The notes under the pieces: model-generated
Told to the model about the DNA's origin: nothing
Seen by the model: only the letters and a program-made list of their open reading frames with translations
The model's database searches: none
Part shown: piece by piece, positions 15,990 through 20,437 of the stretch
How the letters are laid out: the number at the start of each line of letters is the position of its first letter
How positions within the stretch are numbered: the first letter of the stretch is position 1
Program-made: the position numbers and the translations under genes
Assembly (NCBI GenBank): GCA_029865515.1
Contig: JAOUGQ010000015.1
Span: 1-20,437, forward strand
From: Nitrospirota bacterium
GTDB taxonomy: Bacteria; Nitrospirota; Nitrospiria; Nitrospirales; UBA8639
DNA: 20,437 nucleotides
Direction: 5' to 3'

Positions 15990-16021
15990 CCTTACCCACC
16001 TCACCGGATGGGTCTTAAAGG
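15990..16021 (-). promoter_or_regulatory. PyrR-binding RNA hairpin (anti-antiterminator) at the 5' end of the pyr mRNA
   Basis: The upper stem ACCCA (16013-16009) pairs with TGGGT (15998-15994) around the loop TCCGGTGAGG, which fits the known PyrR consensus UCCNGNGAGG. A lower stem CCTT (16021-16018) pairs with AAGG (15993-15990), leaving a purine-rich 5' bulge TAAG, as in described PyrR sites. The AAGG strand is part of the leader-frame Shine-Dalgarno. The predicted transcript starts at about 16024, so this is the first structure in the RNA. An antiterminator is also visible: TGAGGTGGGTA (16003-15993) can pair with TACCCTTCTCA (15947-15937) with one mismatch and one G-U. This would exclude both the hairpin and the terminator. 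Confidence 0.88.
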
Positions 16022-16028
16022 TTTCCCC

Positions 16029-16057
16029 ATACTATTCGCGAAATGTCCCACTGTCAA
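16029..16057 (-). promoter_or_regulatory. Promoter of the pyrR-pyrB-pyrC-carA-carB array
   Basis: TTGACA (16057-16052) is a perfect -35 box, and 17 bp downstream TAGTAT (16034-16029) matches 4 of 6 of the -10 consensus. The predicted start near 16024 places the PyrR hairpin at the extreme 5' end of the RNA, which supports the assignment. The spacer contains GGACATTTCG, the inverted copy of a decamer in the leader frame. Confidence 0.75.
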
Positions 16058-16144
16058 GATCGGAAAATGCCTAAGAATGTCACCCCAAAGCATCCGCTGT
16101 GCGAAAAAACCCTCTCCTAATTGCACCTGATTTTTCAACTAAAA

Positions 16145-17917
16145 TTAGAATTTTTGAACGATCCAGGCCGTCAACTCAGAGTTAAGCCAGCCATAAGGAA
16201 GAATGGTTTGGTGAATGCGAAAGGTGGGCAAGGATTCCCCCTGTTCGGCATGAAGCACTTCTAAACTTCGGCGCTGAAAAATTTCTCCAAGCATTGTGGG
16301 CCCGGCGACACATCCGATACCTCCCGGAGAAAGATGATTGCCTAAAAACTCCGCCCACTGCTCTAGGTGGATGGAATGCTCATAATCTGAAAAGGGTATC
16401 CAGAGATAGATGAAATCAAATGTGGGTAATTGTCCGGCCATAATCCGCTCATCAAATTGTAAAAATTGAATATTCCGGATCCAGGCTAATCGATTGACTC
16501 TGTTGAGGGTATTCCAAATCTGTTGCGCATGCCTTTGGGAAAATTCCGGCCAGGTATACCAAATAGTATAGTGTTGAGGGCCATCCCATTTCAGGCAGGA
16601 GCCCAGTGCCGCCTCACAATGTGAAAGTAAAACCCGCTTCGCACTACCTCTCTTTCTCAAAATTTCAGGATGCTCCTCCAGAAAGTCATCCAGGAAATCA
16701 AACACAAACGGTTGGCTTTCCTTTTCACCAATTTCCTCCTGGGTATCCGGGTAGAGGAGGACAGTAGAAAAAGCTTGAGCAGGAGTGAGTATGGGAGGTT
16801 CATGAGGGAAGCAATCCCGCCATGAAGAAAGAGGTGGTTGCCATTGGGGGAGCTTGTCCGGTTTAGACAGTTGCCAGGATGGCCGGACCCTATACTCGTT
16901 CACCTGTAGACCATCATAGAGAAGGAGTTCTTGATTACTGACAAGAGCTCCACGACTATCTGGCGCGGAGCGCCCGGATTCAGGGACAGCTAAAAAAGGC
17001 AACCCAGCAGTATCAGCCCAGGATGTGACTTTTTGAAGGGAATGATTTTGAACGGTAATGCCCAACCGTTGGTCTTCATCCAGATACCGGACAGGATAGT
17101 GCGGAGACGGATACCACTGGACTTCTTGAGAACGGTCCGGGTTTAAAAATACCTCATGAGAAGATTCGGCAGTATGGATCGACGGCGTAAAAAACGCGCT
17201 AAATAAACGAAAGGCACCTTCTGAGGGGTAAACCGGAATTCCCCGGTACCGCAAAGGGAACGGGACCTGCTGGTTTTGGTCATCATATAGGCCGCGAATC
17301 AACTCAAACGTCGCACTCCCCGTTCCAGGAAGAAGCGATAAGAATAACTCAACGACCGGTAGGTAATCGATGCGAGCCCATTGCATACGACTCATGCAGG
17401 ACATAAACTTGGCGTGCTCAAACGATCCATCCCGTAATACATAAAAGGCATCTTTCACTTGCCGGATAGTGGCCAGACCATGGTCCTGAAGGTCCAGATC
17501 TTCGTCGCGATAAAAAAACCGCATCGTCTCCATGTCGCATTTCATAGACTGTGCCGCCATGTGCCGCAAATCATCCTTGGTGATCCGCTCCCACCCTGGC
17601 CTGCGAGTTAGATCTAACGAAATTGTATTCACCAGGCCCCCTGGGGTAATGCCCACCCATTGGTCCCAATCTAAGCGAAGCCGCGCTGAGAGAAGAGAAG
17701 GGAGTCCGGCCTCTCCTTCCTCCCACAGGCATTCATGCAAAGGCTGGCCATCCGGATCAGCCAGAAGCACACGCCGGCCATGACGGCCGTACAACACAAA
17801 ATGGCCCGTAGACTGTTCAATAATCCGCCCACCCGCCGCTTCCCACCCGTCCTTATAGATGTGATTAGCAGGAAAACGCAGGCCTTGAGGATGCTGCAAT
17901 GCGCCTTGAATGTTCAT
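16145..17917 (-). CDS. Protein of unknown function, 590 residues, with a degenerate methyltransferase-like C-terminus
   Basis: I do not recognise this protein. It has no signal peptide or membrane helix and is rich in Trp and Tyr, so it is probably cytosolic. The N-terminal third includes YGRHGRRVLLADPDGQP (about 43-59), GITPGGLVNTISLDLTRRPG (89-108) and a charged helical part around 115-180. The middle has VELFLSLLPGTGSATFELI and LRYRGIPVYPSEGAFRLF (222-239). An acidic FVFDFLDDFLEEHPEIL (404-420) follows. The last ~165 residues resemble the second half of a class I methyltransferase fold: FDFIYLWIPFSDYEHS (500-515), then a helix and LSPGGIGCVAGP (529-540), like the strand-4/LxPGG region. The usual glycine-rich SAM loop is not evident. 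The ATG at 17917 has no clear ribosome-binding site. It lies 111 nt after proA on the same strand and upstream of the pyr promoter. No terminator was recognised after it. Confidence 0.8.
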   Translation of the reverse strand: MNIQGALQHPQGLRFPANHIYKDGWEAAGGRIIEQSTGHFVLYGRHGRRVLLADPDGQPLHECLWEEGEAGLPSLLSARLRLDWDQWVGITPGGLVNTISLDLTRRPGWERITKDDLRHMAAQSMKCDMETMRFFYRDEDLDLQDHGLATIRQVKDAFYVLRDGSFEHAKFMSCMSRMQWARIDYLPVVELFLSLLPGTGSATFELIRGLYDDQNQQVPFPLRYRGIPVYPSEGAFRLFSAFFTPSIHTAESSHEVFLNPDRSQEVQWYPSPHYPVRYLDEDQRLGITVQNHSLQKVTSWADTAGLPFLAVPESGRSAPDSRGALVSNQELLLYDGLQVNEYRVRPSWQLSKPDKLPQWQPPLSSWRDCFPHEPPILTPAQAFSTVLLYPDTQEEIGEKESQPFVFDFLDDFLEEHPEILRKRGSAKRVLLSHCEAALGSCLKWDGPQHYTIWYTWPEFSQRHAQQIWNTLNRVNRLAWIRNIQFLQFDERIMAGQLPTFDFIYLWIPFSDYEHSIHLEQWAEFLGNHLSPGGIGCVAGPTMLGEIFQRRSLEVLHAEQGESLPTFRIHQTILPYGWLNSELTAWIVQKF

Positions 17918-18028
17918 GGTGAAACATTGAGTAGCCCGGAAATCATAGGACCTCTTGGCGGAAAAGACTTTTGCGAAATCTTTGGTGGAGGAAGTTGATT
18001 GGGAAACGGCATCCAGCCGCTCGAGACA

Positions 18029-19339
18029 TTACTCCCGGATTTGGCCGGAGCCATAGACGACAAATTTGGAACAGGTTAAGTCTTCTAAGCCCATGGGGCC
18101 CCTCGCATGAATACGGGTCGTGCTAATGCCAATTTCGGCACCCAACCCGAATTCATAGCCATCGTTCAAGCGGGTAGATGCATTCACCATCACCGCGCTG
18201 GAATCAACCTCCCGCAAGAACCGTAGGGCCCGGTCATAGTCGTTTGTAACAATGGATTCAGTATGGCGGGACCCAAATTGGTCAATATGGTCCATCGCTC
18301 CCTCCATATCCTTCACAACTTTGATGGCCACGATTAAGGATAAAAATTCTTTTCCAAAATCGTCATCCTGAGCAGGCTTGGCCTGAGGGAGAATCTGGCA
18401 GGTCTTCGGACATCCACGCATTTCGACACCGGCTTCAACATATTGCTCCGCCAAGGGCGGCAAGAATTTTTTGGCGACTTTCTCATGCACTAAGAGGGTT
18501 TCCATGGCATTACAGGTGGAACATCGCTGAACCTTGGCGTTAAAACTGATTCGTTGGGCCATGGCCAGATCCACGTCGGAATCCACATAAATGTGACAAA
18601 CCCCTTTGTCGTGTTTAATCACGGGAATGGTGGCGTGGCGAGTCACAGTCTGCATCAGAGCATCGCCGCCACGAGGGATAATGAGATCGATATACCGGTC
18701 GCTTTTAAGCAGGGCAAGCACCACTTCGCGATCAGTCTTGTCGATAAAGGTAATAGCCCCTTCCGGAATGCCCGCCTTTTGGGCAGCCTCTCCTAGAATC
18801 CTGGCGAGAGCCAGATTGGAATGATGCGCTTCGGACCCTCCCCTCAACACGCATACATTGCCGGATTTGAGACAAAGGGCTGCGGCATCGGCGGTTACAT
18901 TTGGGCGAGATTCATAAATAATCCCGATCACCCCAATCGGAACGCGCACACGACCGACTCTCATGCCATTGGGCCGTTGCCAGATACCCATCGATTCCCC
19001 GACTGGATCCCGCAATTGAGCGATCTCGCGGATTTGCTTTGCCATGTCGGCAATTCTGGATGGCGTCAAGCGGAGCCGATCCGCCATAGCCGCTCGCGAG
19101 TCATCTCCTTCAAAAGCTGAAAGGTCTTTTTGATTGGCTTCAAGAATCGCTTCCTCGCCGGCCTCTAACCCATCGGCCATGGCCATTAAGGCAGCATTCT
19201 TTTTCATGGCAATCATCCCACTCAACGGGCGGGCAGCTTTTTTTGCTTGTTGAAGCAAGGGGTCCAGGTATTCCTCTGGAGTGACCTCTTCCGTTTCCTC
19301 TGAAAATTCAAGCTCATCTTGAGATTTGCTTGTTTGCAT
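18029..19339 (-). CDS. proA: Gamma-glutamyl phosphate reductase
   Basis: NADPH-dependent reductase of proline synthesis, which converts gamma-glutamyl phosphate to glutamate semialdehyde in the cytosol. It belongs to the aldehyde dehydrogenase superfamily. Landmarks are VPIGVIGIIYESRPNVTADA, LCLKSGNVCVLRGGSEAHHSN, IPRGGDALMQTV and IPVIKHDKGVCHIYVD. The catalytic Cys is in VQRCSTCNAMETLLVH (the second Cys, C276 from this start). EFGLGAEIGISTTRIHARGPMGLE closes the conserved part. The open frame extends to 19453, but its first codons coincide with the promoter -35 box, so a later start is needed. ATG 19339 (with AAGG about 8 nt upstream) or ATG 19363 both fit; 19339 gives 436 residues. The N-terminus still has an acidic extension of about 24 residues before the usual start region. 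No proB is visible in this window. Confidence 0.95.
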   Translation of the reverse strand: MQTSKSQDELEFSEETEEVTPEEYLDPLLQQAKKAARPLSGMIAMKKNAALMAMADGLEAGEEAILEANQKDLSAFEGDDSRAAMADRLRLTPSRIADMAKQIREIAQLRDPVGESMGIWQRPNGMRVGRVRVPIGVIGIIYESRPNVTADAAALCLKSGNVCVLRGGSEAHHSNLALARILGEAAQKAGIPEGAITFIDKTDREVVLALLKSDRYIDLIIPRGGDALMQTVTRHATIPVIKHDKGVCHIYVDSDVDLAMAQRISFNAKVQRCSTCNAMETLLVHEKVAKKFLPPLAEQYVEAGVEMRGCPKTCQILPQAKPAQDDDFGKEFLSLIVAIKVVKDMEGAMDHIDQFGSRHTESIVTNDYDRALRFLREVDSSAVMVNASTRLNDGYEFGLGAEIGISTTRIHARGPMGLEDLTCSKFVVYGSGQIRE

Positions 19340-19423
19340 ATTCTTGCCTTTTTCAATCTTCATAGGAGCCTGTGGTGAATCAATTAAGTGACAATAAAAA
19401 TGTGCAGAATAGAATAGTGAAGG

Positions 19424-19453
19424 AGAATACCTTGCAATCACAAAAACCGTCAA
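19424..19453 (-). promoter_or_regulatory. Probable proA promoter
   Basis: TTGACG (19453-19448) and TATTCT (19429-19424) are spaced 18 bp on the minus strand, matching 5/6 and 4/6 of the sigma-70 boxes. The predicted start near 19417 leaves an untranslated leader of about 78 nt before ATG 19339. This argues against starts at the far upstream end of the open frame. Confidence 0.5.
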
Positions 19454-19728
19454 GGAAACGTTGAAGAGATGGTGTGCCCAGTAATCTGAATAGACCTACA
19501 CAATGCTTTGCTGCTTTGGTCGAGAGCAAAAAATCTCATGCCTTTCTCTGCCATCTCACGAACAGTGCATTTGAACCCGCATAGTATCAAAGGTAGCAGT
19601 CTATTTTTCGATGAATGGTGATTTGCCGAAAGTCTTGATTGAGGCAGAAGTGAAAATAATGGATGTTGCTGTCGAGTAAAATACAACAAGAGGCTGACAG
19701 GTCAAAAACCCACGGCGCTTCTTCCATA
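19454..19728. other. Intergenic region between divergent proA and the 159-residue gene
   Basis: A rather AT-rich stretch with no convincing gene, RNA or repeat. An open frame on the minus strand (19450-19689) has no ribosome-binding site, no recognisable domain and overlaps the proA promoter. The divergent promoters lie at its two ends. Confidence 0.5.
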
Positions 19729-19742
19729 TGGTAAAATATAAT
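19729..19742 (+). promoter_or_regulatory. Probable promoter of the 159-residue exported protein gene
   Basis: TGGTAAAAT (19729-19737) fits an extended -10 element, and a perfect TATAAT overlaps it at 19737-19742. No good -35 box lies at standard spacing, as expected for an extended -10 promoter. The distance to the ATG at 19769 allows a short leader with a ribosome-binding site. Confidence 0.5.
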
Positions 19743-19768
19743 TCATAGATCAAGACTGGAGTCACACC

Positions 19769-20248
19769 ATGATGGTTTCTAAAGTAGTCAGCGCTTCACC
19801 CGTTGTAATGGCATCCATCTTCAGTATGCTCGTTCATCTAAGTCCAATAGGAAATGTGAATGTCGTGGCAGCCTTAAACGCGGACGAAGTATTGACTGCG
19901 GGTGACCCTGCGCCCGCTGATAATCCGACTGCAGAAAGTTCTCTCGAGTTACGAAGAACGCCTGGATGGGGAAAAAGACTCTTAGGTGAAACGATTTACA
20001 ATCCAAATAATTTCCAAGAGGGTCTCTCCCAATCCCAAAGCAGTCCTTTTCTTCACCTGAAATCTCCAGGGAAATTACCAGGCATTGAATTCCGAGTCGA
20101 AATGCACAGCCTCCAGGCACTTCAATCGGTCGTCCCGCCAGAGAGTTTCCCGAAGGGATTAGATCTCAAACAGGAACAAGGCCTCCTCCTGCCGCCCTCC
20201 ATCAATGCCCCTGACTACAATGCCGGATTTCTCCGCTTCACCTGGTAA
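19769..20248 (+). CDS. Putative exported protein of unknown function, 159 residues
   Basis: I do not recognise this protein. Tandem ATGs at 19769 and 19772 follow GGAG (19758-19761) with 7 nt spacing, so initiation is well supported. The N-terminus has one Lys followed by a hydrophobic stretch (PVVMASIFSMLVHL). A possible signal peptidase site is AALNA/DE at about residue 38, suggesting export to the periplasm or outside. The mature part is Pro-, Ser- and Leu-rich without cysteines, with patches such as TPGWGKRLLGETIYNPNNF and LHLKSPGKLPGIEFRVEM. No repeats, catalytic motifs or membrane helices are seen after the signal. It is divergent from proA and followed by a lipoprotein gene on the same strand, with 82 nt between. 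The signal peptide is somewhat weak, so export is inferred with moderate confidence. Confidence 0.7.
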   Translation: MMVSKVVSASPVVMASIFSMLVHLSPIGNVNVVAALNADEVLTAGDPAPADNPTAESSLELRRTPGWGKRLLGETIYNPNNFQEGLSQSQSSPFLHLKSPGKLPGIEFRVEMHSLQALQSVVPPESFPKGLDLKQEQGLLLPPSINAPDYNAGFLRFTW

Positions 20249-20256
20249 TGAAGCGG
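20233..20256 (+). other. Perfect stem-loop straddling the stop codon of the 159-residue gene
   Basis: CCGCTTCA (20233-20240), loop CCTGGTAA, TGAAGCGG (20249-20256) form an uninterrupted 8-bp stem. The TAA stop is in the loop. There is no T-tract after the stem on either strand, so a standard intrinsic terminator is not supported. It could protect the 3' end, attenuate read-through into the next gene or be incidental. Confidence 0.45.
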
Positions 20257-20330
20257 CTTGTCACCCATCATCCTCACGGTTCAAATCAATTTAAAGCAAT
20301 CTTTAATCAATCCCAAAAATGAGAGATGTC

Positions 20331-20437
20331 ATGATAAAAATGCTACACCTGATTGGTATCGCAAGCCTGTTCATCTATGGATGCGCCGAGGTCCATTACG
20401 TAAAATCTGGCGCTACTGGAGCGGATCTTGAAGCAGA
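20331..20437 (+). CDS. Putative lipoprotein, 5' end only
   Basis: The frame begins at ATG 20331 after GAGAG at 5 nt and is open to the window edge (35 complete codons). It starts MIKMLHLIGIASLFIYGCAE, a textbook lipoprotein signal peptide: a Lys in the n-region, a hydrophobic core and a lipobox ending in Cys18. The visible mature part reads AEVHYVKSGATGADLEA. It looks like a small envelope lipoprotein, but the rest of the gene is outside the window and no family is claimed. It may be transcribed with the 159-residue gene 82 nt upstream. Confidence 0.7.
   Translation, partial: MIKMLHLIGIASLFIYGCAEVHYVKSGATGADLEA

Noticed and set aside
18029..19453. Longer proA product beginning at the far upstream TTG (19453)
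   Set aside because: That codon is part of the likely -35 box, and the first 30 residues have no counterpart in the conserved ProA region. Starts at 19363 or 19339 fit better.
19450..19689. 79-codon minus-strand frame upstream of proA
   Set aside because: No ribosome-binding site or domain, low-complexity composition, and it overlaps the proA -35 box and would end there.
20233..20256. Intrinsic terminator after the 159-residue gene
   Set aside because: The 8-bp stem is perfect, but no T-run follows on either strand, so it is listed only as a stem-loop.
1..20437. Mobile elements, phage genes, CRISPR arrays, rRNA or tRNA genes
   Set aside because: No transposase or integrase motifs, spaced repeats or tRNA-like cloverleaf were seen. 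Gene content is uniformly housekeeping.

Overview
The window looks like a chromosomal housekeeping segment of a Gram-negative bacterium, most likely Nitrospirota and Nitrospira-like. This is an inference. It rests on the general character of the proteins, a heptose-kinase gene that implies LPS synthesis, a PyrR-type pyrimidine regulator, and base composition judged by eye at about 50% GC. No rRNA, tRNA, CRISPR array, phage gene or insertion sequence was recognised.

Layout. Positions 1-3221 (minus strand) hold lepA, lepB and a truncated PfkB/RfaE1-type heptose-7-phosphate kinase in one tight transcription unit. A near-consensus promoter lies only about 15 bp before the lepA start codon. bioA (3306-4691, plus strand) is transcribed divergently from it. 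From 15879 down to 4727 runs one long minus-strand array: pyrR, pyrB, pyrC, a DUF4149-like membrane protein, carA, sppA, an M48 lipoprotein protease, carB, greA and an S-adenosylmethionine hydrolase. Gaps are mostly under 50 nt, and carA/sppA overlap. All enzymes for the first three steps of UMP synthesis are present (CarAB, PyrB, PyrC), with their regulator PyrR first. Two envelope proteases sit between carA and carB. Further upstream on the minus strand lie proA (proline synthesis) and a 590-residue protein of unknown function. At the right end two plus-strand genes begin: a 159-residue probably exported protein of unknown function, and a truncated lipoprotein gene.

The most informative non-coding stretch is the pyrR leader (about 15880-16057). 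It carries a promoter with a perfect -35 box and a hairpin at the RNA 5' end that matches the PyrR-binding consensus. A strong intrinsic terminator follows, and an antiterminator pairing is visible that excludes both hairpins. A 28-codon open frame with a good ribosome-binding site also runs straight through the terminator. Part of its Shine-Dalgarno sequence is paired in the PyrR hairpin. The locus may therefore combine Bacillus-type PyrR attenuation with pyrBI-type leader translation. Since the array downstream appears to be one operon, this leader could also affect sppA, the M48 protease, greA and the SAM hydrolase.

Other points worth attention are a probable 5' frameshift or non-standard start in the M48 lipoprotein gene, an Asp in place of the catalytic His in the SAM hydrolase, and the near-leaderless lepA promoter.
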